From Lanius collurio (taxonomy: Eukaryota; Chordata; Aves; Passeriformes; Laniidae), in NCBI GenBank assembly GCA_020086605.1, contig JACBWW010000003.1, positions 5,893,862-5,957,861 of the forward strand: a DNA stretch of 64,000 bases. Direction: 5' to 3'. Positions 20,128 through 32,557 of the stretch are shown in pieces. Both the position numbers and the translations under genes were made by a program. Below the pieces are notes generated by a model. The model worked only from the letters and a program-made list of their open reading frames with translations, made no database searches and was not told where the DNA came from. How positions within the stretch are numbered: the stretch's first letter is position 1; each line of letters begins with the position of its first letter.

Positions 20128-21696
20128 TGTCTTTAACTCCTGGGTTTCCTAATTTGCAAGTGCTTGACTTTAAAACACTGCAGCCCTTTGCTACAGTATG
20201 GGTATGTAGCTACACTCTTCTTCTTTAGTAGAACAATAATTTCAATCATTATTCTTCCTTCACAAACAAGTTCATCCGGGGACTAAATTGTCTCATCAGC
20301 CTTTCTTTCTTTATATGTTTATATAAGAAAGCCTGAAATTAAGTTCAAGGACACTTCTTTTGAGCTTTGAGGATGTAAATAAATAACTTCTTAAAAAAGC
20401 TTAGATGCACTTTTGTTGGGTTTTTTAAAGCAATGTTTGAAAAATACAGCTGTTTTTAGAACCCCTAACATGCACGCTGTCACTTGAGGAAGGATACACA
20501 TGGTAGCACATATAAAAACACAACAAAAAAAAAATTGGGCATATGTCTGGTACAATACCTTGTAGGTAGCAGAGTGGTATCTCTTTCTACCAGCCTTAAC
20601 TTTGGTCCTCCATTGTCTATACCACAGATCTTCTGAGGAAACTATGAGGTTGCCACAGCAGCTGGACTTTTAATAAGAAGACATGAGCAACGATGAAAAG
20701 TTTTTCTACAGCTGGGGTGTTTAGAATATTGTCAAAACCATATGGATTATTTGATGATTAACAAGACAGTCAATCTTGCATTGCAATCTTGCCCTCAGTA
20801 GGGATATTAGCATAGCATGTTTCACTTTTAACCTCTCAGGAACATAATATCTTTGAGATCTCTGTCTCTCTGTTGTGTTTGCTGGAACCTGACTAACAGG
20901 TCACAAGAAAAGCAGACATTGTGAAAGCATAAGCATCATTTCCATAGCAAGTGACTAAAACCAGTAAGATAGGTCAATGGAATATTTCTACCATGAATGA
21001 GTAGTATAGCAAGGCCTCAGCTGAGCTGTCTTCTACCTACAGCTAGGTTCAGGTTTTGGGAGCAGCTTTTTGCTGTCAACACAGAGCTCAGGACAGTGAA
21101 CAACTCAAGCATGCTTGTTAGCTGTATATATAATTTCTCAGACAGGTTCTGCCCAGATTTAGCTCTGTGCTGTCATGATAAGGCTTCTAGAGCTAATTAG
21201 TTATTCAAGTTTATGCAGTTCATTAGCTTGCCTTCAGTTTTAAGTGAAGGATAAGTATCCTTAGATAAAAAAGGACAACAGTATCCCTTTGAATAAATTG
21301 TGTCATGTTTTTTCCGAAGATACATGTGGCTGTGCACTGACTGCCTGTTGGGTTGTTTTACCCTCATGCCCCATTCCCCTGTTCCACCTTAAGGTGGTAT
21401 ATGCGCCAGCACTCACACAGCACTGTGGTGGGGTAAATTAGACATGTTACTTTGAGTCACAGAAGCCACAGATTGCAAATTTAATTAAGGACTGGTCCTT
21501 GAAACCCTCTTGTAAGCTCACTGCCATTCCTGGTGTTATTCTCCCAACCACCTGTGTCTCTAATACCATGCTTGTCATTTCATCAGACTCCAGGTGGCTG
21601 AGGTTTGGGGTTCTCTTTGAAATACTAAAGCAATGATCTTGAATAAAGCTATTTATCATCCTGCATCCATTCCCAAGGCTAGACTAGAAGTGTGGT

Positions 21697-22785
21697 TGTA
21701 TTGAGTTTGTGTGGCCACGTTTTGGTAGCAGGTAGGCTACAGGAGAAGCTTCTGTGAGAAGATGACAAAATCTTCCCCTATGTCCAAAAGAGCCAATGCC
21801 AGGCAGCTCCAAGGTGGATCCAGCACAGGCCAAGGCCAAGCCAATCAGAGATGGTGGTAGTGTCTCTGTGATAACATATTTAAGAAAAAGAAAAATGTAA
21901 TGTGCAGAATAAATTGCACTCAGAGAGGGGTGAGAATATGTGAGAGGAACAACTCTGCAGACATCAAAGGTCCATGAAGAAGGTGGGGGATGTGTTTCAG
22001 GTGCTGGAGCCAAGATTCCCCTGCAGCCCATGGTGCAGACTTTGGTGAGGTGGTTGTGCCCCTGCAGACCATGGAGATCCGCAGGGATGCAGAGATCCAC
22101 CAGCAGCCTGGGGAGGAGAGCCACACCAGAGTAAGTGGCCGCCTGAGAAGAGGCTGTGACCCTGTTGGAAGACTGTGTTGGAGCTGGCTCCTCACAGGGA
22201 TATGCAAACCCATGGAGAGAGTGTGTACAATGAGTATCCCGCATGGTCTGTGGGGGATCCATGCTGGAGCAACCTGTTCCTGAAGGACTGCACTCTGTGG
22301 AAAGGGACCCACATTGGAACAGTTTGTGAAGAACTGTAGCCTGTGGGGAAGATTCAGGCTGGAGAAGTTCACGGAGAACTGTTTCCTGTGGGAAGAACCC
22401 CACCTTGGAGCAGAGGAAGGACTCCTCTCTCTGAGCAGTGGGAGAAATGTTTGATGAACTGACCATAACCCCATTCCCTGTCTCCCTGCACCAGTGGGAG
22501 GGAGGAGATACCGCTGGGAAGAAGGGAGGGATGAGGGGAAGGTGTTTTAAAGATTTGTTTTACTTCTCAATATCCTGCTCTGATTTTGATTTTTAATAGG
22601 TTAAATTAATTTCCCCAAGCTGAGTCTGTTTTACCCATGACAACAATCAATGAGTGATCTCTTGCTGCCCTTATCTCAACTCATGAGCCTTTTGTTACGC
22701 TTTCTCTCCCCTGTCCAATTGAGGAGGAGAGTGATAGAGTCCTTTTGGTCGGTGTCTGGCATCCACCCAGGGTCAACCCACCACA
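21697..22785 (+). mobile_element. Solo LTR of an avian endogenous retrovirus (family A, copy 2)
   Basis: A complete LTR from TGTATTGAG to AACCCACCACA. It is flanked by an exact 5-bp target-site duplication, GTGGT (21692-21696 and 22786-22790). A CCAAT box (gccaatcag, 21840-21848) and a TATA-like acatatttaagaa (about 21875-21887) precede the GC-richer middle. The poly(A) region near 22595 reads aatagg where copy 1 keeps AATAAA. No internal viral genes remain, so recombination has left a solo LTR. A 5-bp duplication fits an ERV-L-type integrase, but class is inferred. It lies antisense to AHRR in intron 1. The 260-codon open frame on its minus strand is not a gene. Confidence 0.92.
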
Positions 22786-24202
22786 GTGGTGCCATTTTGG
22801 AGTAAAAGCAAAGAGCATGATGGGAAACCCTGAGTTATCCAAAGGGAGGCTATGTTTAGATTAGAGGATTGAATAGATGAGATAAGACAGAAACACTAGT
22901 AACCATTCCTAGGAGTTTTCTACTGTATAGCCAAAATGGAACTTAAACAGAAGTTTCATCAGGAAAGAATTGCTTATCAAATTTAGGGCGACTCTCCACA
23001 GTAGCCAGTAAGATGGTGATGCTCTTCTGCGAGTGGGCCAAGATCCAATTCCACATCTTTCAAAAAAGTCTGTCATACACCATAACTGTACTCTCATTGA
23101 CCTGATTTCTCTCTTCCACAAAATACTTCTTAAAGATTTTACTTGCACTCCAATGCAGAACAGGAGTAAAATATGTGACAACTCATATTTTGAATATCTA
23201 TTTTTCCATATATATATAGATCATATATAATTCATTGGTATCATATATTTGCCTTTTTTTCTGCATCACTAGAGACACTGTGAAAAGAGACAAAAGTGGC
23301 TGCCTTGAGCTCAGAGACATAACCTGTCCTCAGAGGAGCCTGTGTGACACAAGGCTAACACACACAACATAGCATTCTCCCTAAGAAAAGAAGGAAAAGA
23401 GATCTGGATCTAAGGCTATAAAAGTTATGAAATGTATGTAAGACTAGGAAGACAGATGCAAACCTAGATGCAAAATCAGCTTATTGGGGAGATGCAAGCT
23501 TGTTCTTCTCCTGGCTTTGCTCTTCTGTATTGTTCCTACTTGGTTATTCAGTAGAAGAAAAGAGCAACAGGATGAAATTACAAGAACCCCATAACAGAGG
23601 TTCACCAGAGCTTAGATGTCTGAAGACCCAGAGATTAAAAAAAAATTAAAAAAAAAAAATCAGGGAGGAAGTAAAAGATGTTTTTTTTCAAAGCCTGAGA
23701 TGGAAAATGGGAATGCAGAGAAAAATTGAAATGAAACATTAAATATTTTCTCCTGGAACTTTGAAAGTTATGTTAGCTTGATGCTTAAATTGACGTTGTT
23801 ATTATTATTACCATTGCAGTTCAGTGTTTTAAAATGTTTTTGCCACCATTGTAAGAAACAGTTAGTTTGAAAGAAGCAGGCCAGAGTTTGGAAGTATACA
23901 CCAACAGCCAGGCTGCTGTGTGAGCTGTAAAGCTCAGTTCTTGCAAATCTTCAGTTTAGTGAAGTACATGAACATCAGAATGGAAACTCAAAAGTTCCTT
24001 TTCTTTCAGATACTGAATCTGAAAACAAAAGTAAAAATAAAACCTAATGTAGTTAATTTTTTTTATAAATACAGCTAGGCAAGTTATACTGGTTAAAAGA
24101 CTGGCTAGTTTTGTCTGCTATGCTGACGAGGCACTAGTGGAGCACCTTGATTTGAATAAGTACTAAAATATAGTGCAGATTCTTAACTACCAATGTATAA
24201 GG

Positions 24203-24676
24203 CCCATGCGAACGTCATAAAGCTCGACAGGGCTAAGTGCAAGGTCCTGCACGTGGGTCAGGCAGCCCCAAGCACGGGCTGAGCAGAGAATGGATTGAGA
24301 GCAGCCCTGGGGAGAAGCACTTGGCTCCAGGGAGACCTTACAACAGCCTTCCAGTACCTAAAGAGGGCCTGCAAGAAAGCTGGAGAGGGACTTCTGACAA
24401 GGACATGTAGTGATAAGAAAGGGGTAATGTTTTTTAACTGAAGGGCAAGTTTAGATGAAATGTTAAGAAGAAATTCTTCAAGATGAGGGTGGATAGACAC
24501 TGGCACAGGTCGTAGACTGTAGATGTCCCACCCCTGGACGTGTTCAGGTCCAGGTTGAATGGGGCCCTGAGCAGCCTGACCTAGTTGCAGGTGTCCCTGC
24601 CCATAGCAGTGGGGTAAGAATTAGAATCTTTAAGGTCCCTTCCAAACCAAACCACTCTGTGATCTATGATTCTGTG
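24203..24676 (+). mobile_element. CR1 LINE, 3' part with internal deletion
   Basis: Clear CR1 match: 'gctaagtgcaaggtcctgca' at 24231-24250, 'agggagaccttacaacagcc' near 24328, 'ttaagaagaaattcttcaag' near 24462, 'ggtcccttccaaacc' near 24631, ending with the terminal repeat ATGATTCTGTG. The stretch normally present between the 'AAGTGC..CTGCAC' block and the 'GGGGAGACCTTA' block is mostly missing, so the copy carries a large internal deletion near 24300-24325. No coding capacity. Confidence 0.9.
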
Positions 24677-25879
24677 TTTTCCTCTCCAGAAACACGAATT
24701 TCTCTTTTGTAAGCAAAATATTCACAGTATGGGTTTGAGATCTATGGGTATACCTACCCTTTTCATTTGTTATTTGACAGCTTCTGGAACTTTTTATTGT
24801 AAATACTTTTACTGTTTTAGAGACATGTGTCCAGACACAAAAATATATTTAAATGCATTTTCAAGTTACCTACAGCACTACTCTCTTCTAATGTTATTCA
24901 TATCTGTTGCTACCCTAAGGTAGCCAATATATAAAAATTAATTCTCATTAATAATCCTAGCAGTATTGTTTTAGACATCCTCATTAAAGTTTTGATCATG
25001 AGTTCTTAGATTTAAAAATGTTAATTTTCACAAACAAGTTGTGACTGCAAGTATTTTACTTTATAAAATTAGGGCAATAAGTGAGGGAAAATTTGATCCC
25101 TTGCCTTCGAAACTCCCAGAATTTTATTTTCCTGTAAGATAAAAAAGCAAAAGTTTTATCACATCACATCTTATTTGCTACTATCAAAAACCACCTGACA
25201 CTTATAGAGAAGCTAGTATAAGATTTACTGATTCTCATCCACTCCTGAAAAGTAATAAACAGGCATTTTTCATGGAGTGAAAATCGTAGGGAATCTCCCC
25301 AATTACAGGGTAGGAGAGAGCTCTTTCATCTGCTTTTATAGCCTTCTTTCCCTCCCCAGTCCCTTAACACCCGTCTATCCCAAGACAGAAAGATTTTGTT
25401 AATCATTGCAAATGGGACTGAAAAGACCCTCAAGAGACTGTACAGAACATCATTCCCTGCTTCATACAGAAGCAGCTGTACCAAAACCATTCAGAGGTTG
25501 CATATCTGAGAAATGGCTTGTGAGCATGAAAGACTTGTCTGTTTTTTCTAGCTAAATCAATTGATTTAATAAAAAAGTGCCACATCTTTCTAGTCTTTTA
25601 CATGCTTAGGCTATCATAGCTGTAACAACACAGCTGTTAAACCACTCCCCAATGATGCTCTTACTGAAGAAGAACAGTTTTTATGAGTACCCCAGAGATT
25701 TTCTTGCAGCACTTAACTATCACTAAAATCACAATTTTTTCTCCTAAACATCCTAAACTAAATTTTCCTTACTACAACATAACATATGATTCTATCATAA
25801 TTTCTTGCCCTAACTGACATGAACCTAAATTACAGTTTAAATTCAACTAACTTTGCAGCTAATCCTATATTTCTAATGA

Positions 25880-26425
25880 TTTTTAACTTCTTTCCTTTTA
25901 CTTTTCTAAACTAAACAATTATTCTAATCTTTTCTAGTAAAATATGTTTTTACGCATCTGATCATCCGTTTTGCTCTCCTCTGGACTCTTAATTCTATCT
26001 GCAATTTTTTCTCAAGTACCCTGCTCCCAAATGAGTGCAATACTCTAGCTGAGGACCTACCTGAGCTGAGCAGGGCAAAAAGATTTATGTACCTCAGAAA
26101 AAAACATTTCTATTCTTACACACCATTTTTACAACAGCGCAATGCTACTGACTCATGTTTGGTTTGTGACCCACCACATGTCCACATCCTTTTCTCCTTA
26201 GCCATTCCCCATGCTATATTTGAGTATATGATTTATTACTGACTAAAGATAAACCTTTACACTAAACCTTATAGACTCATATCCTAGCTGGTTTTCTAGA
26301 GGTTGTGACTGTCAAAAATCACTCTGAATTTGACTTTTATCTTCCAGAGTGCCTGAAACCTGTTTGGTGACCTCTGCAGGCTGAATGCCCACATGCTCTG
26401 ACCTCTCATTCATGAAATATGAGAC
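25880..26425 (-). mobile_element. Old CR1 LINE fragment
   Basis: On the plus strand it follows the antisense of an ancient CR1 over about 540 bp: 'ctgatcatccgttttgctct' (25958-25977), 'gcaatactctagctgaggac' (about 26037), 'ctgactcatgtttggtttgt' (about 26149), 'agccattccccatgctat' (26200), then 'ccagagtgcctg' (26344) and 'tgacctctgcagg'. The order is intact. The divergence suggests activity before modern birds split. Confidence 0.75.
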
Positions 26426-28177
26426 ATTCATGAAATAAGGAACAGTTCTGACAGCTCTTGTGGAGTCCCAACCTGAATTACAGTCCTCTCGGTATACCGC
26501 TCAAAAATGTCTAATGCCTGACTCCTTGCCCATAAAACAACCTCATCAAATTTTGGTTCTCTGTAAATGGCCTGAAACAAGAAGAAAACATGATGTTTGT
26601 GGAATGATTCCTCATTTTAGGACAAGGAGAGGGAGACTCAATCTGACAAGTGCACTAGGACATCTGAGACATCAAAAAACCACATTTTGGAGAAGCAAAT
26701 CCCTGTGAGAGACAACGAGGCCAAGAAGAGCTGCTTTCCAAACAATGCTGCCCTGAGTTTAAGGTGAGAGCATAACATTTGAAGTTTCAGTGAAAGAAAA
26801 AGTTCAAGAGGTTACTTAGCATCATGACTCCCAGGGATCTGTATGCTATCAAATGTAGCAAACAGCACCCAGGAGAGAGAGACAATGACCCCAAAACTGC
26901 CACGCATTCAACTTCTCTCTGTTTCAGCTGAAGTGTTACAGGAGAGGGAGAAATGCTCTCATGGTGGTTTTCTACAGTCTTAAGAAAGGACAAAACCTGA
27001 TTTTGTGTGAACACATGTTTTCAGCAAGCTAAACATACTGAAATGACCACCATTCAGCATCAATACTAATATAGTTAAAGAGTAAGGAATAAATATCTAA
27101 CGCATTTAGTGCAGGCACAGATATTGCTGTTGAATACAGAGCAATAGCTCTGGTGCACCAGGCAGCACTGCAGTCTCAGAACAAACACATGACTGCAAAC
27201 ACCATATTTTGCAGGCCTAGCTTCATGGATTGCATCATGCAAATTATTTGTGTTGCCTGCAGATGCAGCCTTAATTCAAAAGCATGGACAGTGTGGTCCA
27301 TCCCTCTCGCTGTACCTGGGTACAGAATAAATGCTTTGTTCAGAAATTCTCATACTGAACATCTTCCACTGACATAGCAGATAAGCACTGCCACCTTGCT
27401 CAATTTTACACAGCCATCCTGCACTTGCCCTGTCACTGCACACCAGAAGGAACCTCTCAGAGGGAAAGGATAAGATTCAGAATAACGTAAAAGAGATACC
27501 CTGGGTGTCTTGTGACTGTAGCTGCACACCTTTGACCCTGAGGGTTGCATTTAAGTGAACAGATCCTACCTGGTCTATGCTGAAATGGTTGTATCACACA
27601 CTGGCACAGGGAACCTTGGGGTTTCATAAGTATTTGGGGTACATTTAGTTGGCATTATGTTGGCATCATTTTGTTCACCCCACCTGTGCAACCCTGTAAG
27701 TCCATCAATTCGAGTTCTGCAGTTACCTATGTCATATTTGATGTTTGACAGCAGTACTACACAGACAGGACTTGCTACAGAAACCTAAAAGTTCAGGACT
27801 CTGAAGGTAAGTTGAACTAAATCCAACATGACTGTGAACAGCTCTGTGGGAGCTCCAGACTAACAGAGACACACTTCTAAAGCATTTCCGTCTCAGGATG
27901 TTCATCTGGTTCCTGACTCTCAGTCAAATTCCTTGCAAAGCACCTTGAAATTTTCATTCTCCATGCAGACCCAGAATTAGGGTCACCTTCCTCTTAAAAA
28001 AAAAGTGCCTACTTGGTACACACTAGGCTGCATATTTGCTGTCGTGTCTACCTTCTTTGCTTTGACCTCAAAATGTTTGTAGGAATTCTGATCTGCTATT
28101 TCCTAGTGTCAATTTGCATAGAGGGCCAACAGTGAAACTGCTTCTCTCAAAAGCAGCAGCTCCGGCTTCTATGGCTG

Positions 28178-28231
<54 letters not shown>

Positions 28232-28241
28232 CAGACAGACA
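28178..28241. repeat. (GATA)13(GACA)3 microsatellite
   Basis: An uninterrupted GATA tract (28178-28230) runs directly into three GACA units (28230-28241). The compound GATA/GACA motif is that of the classical Bkm satellite family. It lies in AHRR intron 1 and is probably length-polymorphic. Confidence 0.98.
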
Positions 28242-31061
28242 TATTAGCAGATACCTCTGACTTATAAGTGACCTTTTGCACCAGCTGATAGCTGACAGGA
28301 AATTAATTTCTGGGGCAAAGACATTTTTTTGCTTGTCACACCATTGCAACACTGCCCTGTTCTGAGCACCAGAAAGTGCTGGACTGCTGTGGAGTCTTCC
28401 TGTCCTGCTTTGCCATGCCTGTGTGGTGACAGTGTCCACCACCAGTGACCTGTCACAAACATGGCAGCTAGTCAGTAATTGTGTGGGAACATTCACGTTG
28501 GCAAATATCCCGTTGCCTACCTCACAGCCAAGCTGATGCTGTCTGTGCTCTGCCTGTACCAGGGAAGCAGGCAGGAGCTGCCTGTTCTCCAGGTAGGCCC
28601 CTTCAAGTGGGAGCAGGAAGGGTGGAGCAAAATCCCACTTGTGCCATTCAGGCAGATTGGGTTAGCAGCTGATGAATTGTGGTTATCTGAGCTATAGCTT
28701 ATTCCTCATGGGTAAGCCAACTCAAATTGAAAACATCAACACTCTTCAGCAACAAGTTTGTGTGTGTGGACACGACTCAAATTAGAAGCAATGTCTGAGT
28801 TAGGACTACAGTTACTCCACAGTGAAGACAAGTCCATGTTATCCAACATCCCCTTCCTGGGCTTCAACTTAAATGGTTATTCAAATATTACTGTGAAAAA
28901 AAGCCCTGGCTGACACTTCCTACCCAAACTTGGCAATTCCTTGAATTTTCCTCCAAAATCTGCTTTGTCCTAGCTTTCTCTGGGCACAAAGAGACACTCC
29001 CACATCCTTTACATTCCAGTTGGGGCTAATTGAACTCACATGTCAGCATGAGTCAGCAGTAATTACCAGGAATATTAAGGAAAGATTTGGCACCGGATTT
29101 TGATAATTCAATAGCAGAGGCCCATGTTCAGTGGGGTCTTAGATTGGATCAAACCCCTTAAAAACACGACAGCAAAAGTTGTATTGAGTTCTGTAGTCTC
29201 GTTCAACTATATATGGGCAGTTTGTGATACTGAAAGTATCTTTGCTATATTTTTTTATATACCTACAGAAAGGAAAATCTAACGGAAAAATCATTTCTGA
29301 GTACTAAACCCTCCTTGCTGGAGTTTAAATCTGTTTATACGCTGAAACCGATGAATCAATACTAGACTGGCTGGCTGGTTTTTGTAAGCATTCGCATTGC
29401 AAACAGGGCCTAGAAATGCATTTCCTCTTTACAATTCCTGAGCAGGAATCTGAATCAATGGGAAGCTGAGGTAATAACATACCTCCCCTCTCCCACGGCT
29501 CAGTTGAAATTAAAATCCTGAAACCACAATGACCCGACTTTTCCACATATGATTGTTCGTTCCCCACCACTCTTCCCAAAACAATCCCCCTCCATACACC
29601 TTCACCCTTCAGACTGGGTAGCCCTGTGCTTCCAGAGCCAAGGGCTGGAGGTGTTTACACACTAGCCCAACACAGCCCCTAAAATCTTAATCTTCTCCTC
29701 AAGACTGAAGAACACCTGAACACACCTTTATGGTCAACTATGGCAAAAACCCCCGATTGTTACAAACATATACGGGCGCAGAGACGTGGTGGATGCAGCA
29801 GTGAAAAGTGAGGATTGTCTGAGTCTGTGCTCTGCTGGTGGGCGCTGGCAGGAGCAACATTATTAAAGTCACTACCAAAACCTTAACTGGAAACTCTTTC
29901 TGGATCTTAATATGTACGGTATCAGGTACTTTGTTTGTCACGGAAATAAATTCTTGCTCTTGGTTGCAAATTAACCGAGTGTCTTGCCAGTGAATTTGGT
30001 CTTGTCAGTCATTAAGTCTCTCACTTAAACAAAATTATTTAGGCTTAGCCCTGAATCATAACACTTTCTACGGTTCCTAAAGGAGAACTGTTTAATTTTA
30101 TCTGCTACAAACATATATGCATCAACATTCTTCTTAACAGTCTACATCTGAACCCAACCAGATCATTCAGTTTATTTAAATCCAGTCCTGGTTGTCCTTT
30201 TGAAACTTCCAACAACCAAACATCAAGCATATTCTTGGATTTTTTTTCTGGAGGGTTTTGTTTCTCTTTTTTTCTGGTTTAATAGTCCATCTCCTAGAAA
30301 CTCACTAAATGACGCACAAACATTGTTTGTGTCTGTCTTCAGCAAAAAAAAAAGTCTTTTACATGATATAACTTGGTTTTATGATATTTAAATTATTTTT
30401 TAAAAGGACATAAAACTACAGCTTCACCCAAAGACATACAAAATTCTTGTTTACTAAACAAAGTAACACGAAGTCAGAAAGAGCTTTTCCCTCGTTTCTT
30501 TTTCGCCCTTTGGTATGTCAAACTGAAACTCAAGAATCCGTAGCTCTGAAGTTACAAAACGCAGAAAATTATCTTCAAGGCAAGTCCTGGCTAACCCTAA
30601 GGCAAACCCACCCTGTCCAGTTCCAAGCGAGTGCACCTGGGGTTCGAAAAAGGCAATGTGAAACTTTATTTCACTTGTATTCCCCTCGAAAGGTCTCTAG
30701 AAGCGTCAGTGGAAAGGATGTGGCCAAGGTGCCGCGACAGAGCCCTCAGCCGCCCCGGTTTCAGCCCTCGGGACAGAGAGGCACCGCTCGGGCATCACGC
30801 ATCCGAGCGTCGGCCGGCATCGACACCCCCCGGGACTCTCGCCTGGGACCTGCGGACCGTCACCGGCGGCCGGCTGGAAGAAGCGCGGCGCGTCCTGCGC
30901 GGCTGCGGTCCCAGCGCCGCCGGCACAGGCGGCGGGACCACAGACACCGCGGGGACAGCGAGGGGAGAGGCGGCCGGAGCCGACAGTCCCCCGGTTCCCC
31001 CATACAGCCCAGGCTGAAGCCTCTCCTGCCCGCCGCGAGCTCTCGGGATGCAGCGACTTAC

Positions 31062-31136
31062 CCCACGGTCCCCGCCACGACCCGGGGGAGCAAAGTTTCT
31101 CCGGGCGAGGAGCAGCCCCCGGCCGCGGCGCTGGGC
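31062..31136 (-). other. AHRR: Probable AHRR non-coding exon 1, 3' part (5' end in gap)
   Basis: Inside the CpG island the minus strand carries a strong donor (GTGGG|gtaagt, intron bases 31061-31056). The exon runs upward from 31062 into the gap at 31137. The start-codon exon at 12270 begins with an acceptor and only 10 nt of leader, so AHRR needs an upstream non-coding exon. This is the nearest upstream CpG island with a good minus-strand donor. The transcription start is probably in or near the missing 389 bases. The assignment is an inference from splice signals and gene structure. The alternative is that exon 1 lies at the second island near 54.3 kb and this donor belongs to an alternative first exon. 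Confidence 0.55.
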
Positions 31137-31525
31137 NNNNNNNNNNNNNNNNNNNNNNNNNNNNNNNNNNNNNNNNNNNNNNNNNNNNNNNNNNNNNNNN
31201 NNNNNNNNNNNNNNNNNNNNNNNNNNNNNNNNNNNNNNNNNNNNNNNNNNNNNNNNNNNNNNNNNNNNNNNNNNNNNNNNNNNNNNNNNNNNNNNNNNNN
31301 NNNNNNNNNNNNNNNNNNNNNNNNNNNNNNNNNNNNNNNNNNNNNNNNNNNNNNNNNNNNNNNNNNNNNNNNNNNNNNNNNNNNNNNNNNNNNNNNNNNN
31401 NNNNNNNNNNNNNNNNNNNNNNNNNNNNNNNNNNNNNNNNNNNNNNNNNNNNNNNNNNNNNNNNNNNNNNNNNNNNNNNNNNNNNNNNNNNNNNNNNNNN
31501 NNNNNNNNNNNNNNNNNNNNNNNNN
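31137..31525. other. Assembly gap (389 N) in the CpG island
   Basis: A run of undetermined bases. The flanks are very GC-rich (CGCTGGGC before, TCCCGCGGCC after), typical of avian promoters that sequence poorly. Open frames drawn across it are artefacts. Confidence 0.99.
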
Positions 31526-31724
31526 TCCCGCGGCCCCGGGGCCGGGGGAAGCGGGACCGGGGCCGCCGGGGCCGCCGGAGCCGCCGGACGGCACCGCGGC
31601 TCTCGGCGCCCGTCCCCGCCGCGGCTGCTGCCGCTCCACTGAGGGATCCAAGGGGGAGCCTACACAGGTCCGGTGCACCTGCCCGCGCCGCCGCACAGCC
31701 CGGCTGTACCGAAAAGTTGAAACG
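31526..31724 (+). ncRNA. Candidate first exon of a divergent transcript (partial)
   Basis: GC-rich sequence from the gap edge to a plus-strand donor (AACG|gtaaag, GT at 31725-31726). The start would lie in the gap. It is paired here with the exon at 32010-32107. I see no convincing protein, and a stop (tga) interrupts one frame early. The call rests only on splice-site appearance and on the common habit of CpG-island promoters to fire divergently. Confidence 0.25.
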
Positions 31725-32009
31725 GTAAAGTGCCGTGTGGCTCCCTCCCCGCCTCGGAGATGTCTGGAACAGCCTCAGTCCCCCCTGCATGGATGCCCCC
31801 GGAGAGGACTTCCCTCTGCCCCCCGGCTGCCGCTCCGCCCTACCCCGGGGTTGCTGCTCTTGTCATTCAGCGGTTCCCGCGGCATCAGCACAGCTCCCTC
31901 GGCATCACCGGTGCCTTCAGTACAGCACCACATTTACCGGCTTCTCCTGGAAGCCGAGTAGCAGCTGGGATAATTTCTTTAACTAGCAGTGTTTGTTTCC
32001 TTTCCCCAG

Positions 32010-32107
32010 AACGTTCTGCCGACGGATTTCAGGCTTATACTGGAAGCGGCAGGGCATCCCGGTCAAGCGGCAAGGCCCTTTGGAGTGGTGTTAGATGCTG
32101 GAGCTCG
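32010..32107 (+). ncRNA. Candidate internal exon of a divergent transcript from the AHRR promoter
   Basis: These 98 nt have excellent plus-strand splice signals on both sides. Upstream is a pyrimidine tract ending tttccccag (AG at 32008-32009), and downstream is a near-consensus donor GCTCG|gtaagt. Two of three frames are open, but neither peptide resembles a family I know, so I favour a long non-coding RNA. It is antisense-oriented to AHRR and would start in the shared CpG island. Confidence 0.4.
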
Positions 32108-32557
32108 GTAAGTACCTAAAGTGGCGTTTGTGTGGGAGGCTTAAGGAGAGGACAGACGAAACCAGAGCAGGCTGATGCAGAAAATCCAAGGTAACAAAGT
32201 GAAAAACCGTCCTCTCCTTGGCGTCATGCCAGTCCTCAGCGAGGAGATCCAGACTTTGAACCCCCAGCAGATTTCTGGGACTGGTTGCTGTGCGGACAAA
32301 CTGCTGCTCCTCAGACATGGACTGCCGAGGTGTCCCCTCAGATGAAGATGCAGTGGCAGATACCACCCATCAGACAGCTGTGCCCTGCACCCATTCTCTT
32401 CACCCCAGACACAGTGCCTCAGCTGGCTGAGATCTGTATCCACTTGCAGTCCTCTGGGAAAGGTCAGTTTTCAGGGTACAGGTGGCAGGAATATAGGGGA
32501 AAAATATTTTCTTTCCTATATGTGTAAAATAGGAAAGCAAAGAATTCCACTTTTGCT

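Larger units (their letters stand above)
30675..32107. promoter_or_regulatory. CpG island, probable AHRR promoter (possibly bidirectional)
   Basis: CpG density and GC content rise sharply near 30.68 kb and fall after about 32.1 kb, against an AT-rich background on both sides. The island contains a 389-base gap. It carries a strong minus-strand donor (31061-31056) and plus-strand donors (31725, 32108), so transcripts may leave in both directions. A GCGTG core (xenobiotic response element core, minus strand) lies at 30796-30800; AHRR is known to be AHR-induced through such sites, but this single pentamer is weak evidence. GC boxes are plentiful. The extent was judged by eye. Confidence 0.75.

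Noticed and set aside
21684..22466. 260-codon minus-strand open frame
   Set aside because: Lies within the second solo LTR of the same family; not a gene.
30447..31961. 504-codon plus-strand open frame
   Set aside because: It runs through 389 undetermined bases and a CpG island where stops are rare. The sequence is Arg/Pro/Ala-rich with no family signal.
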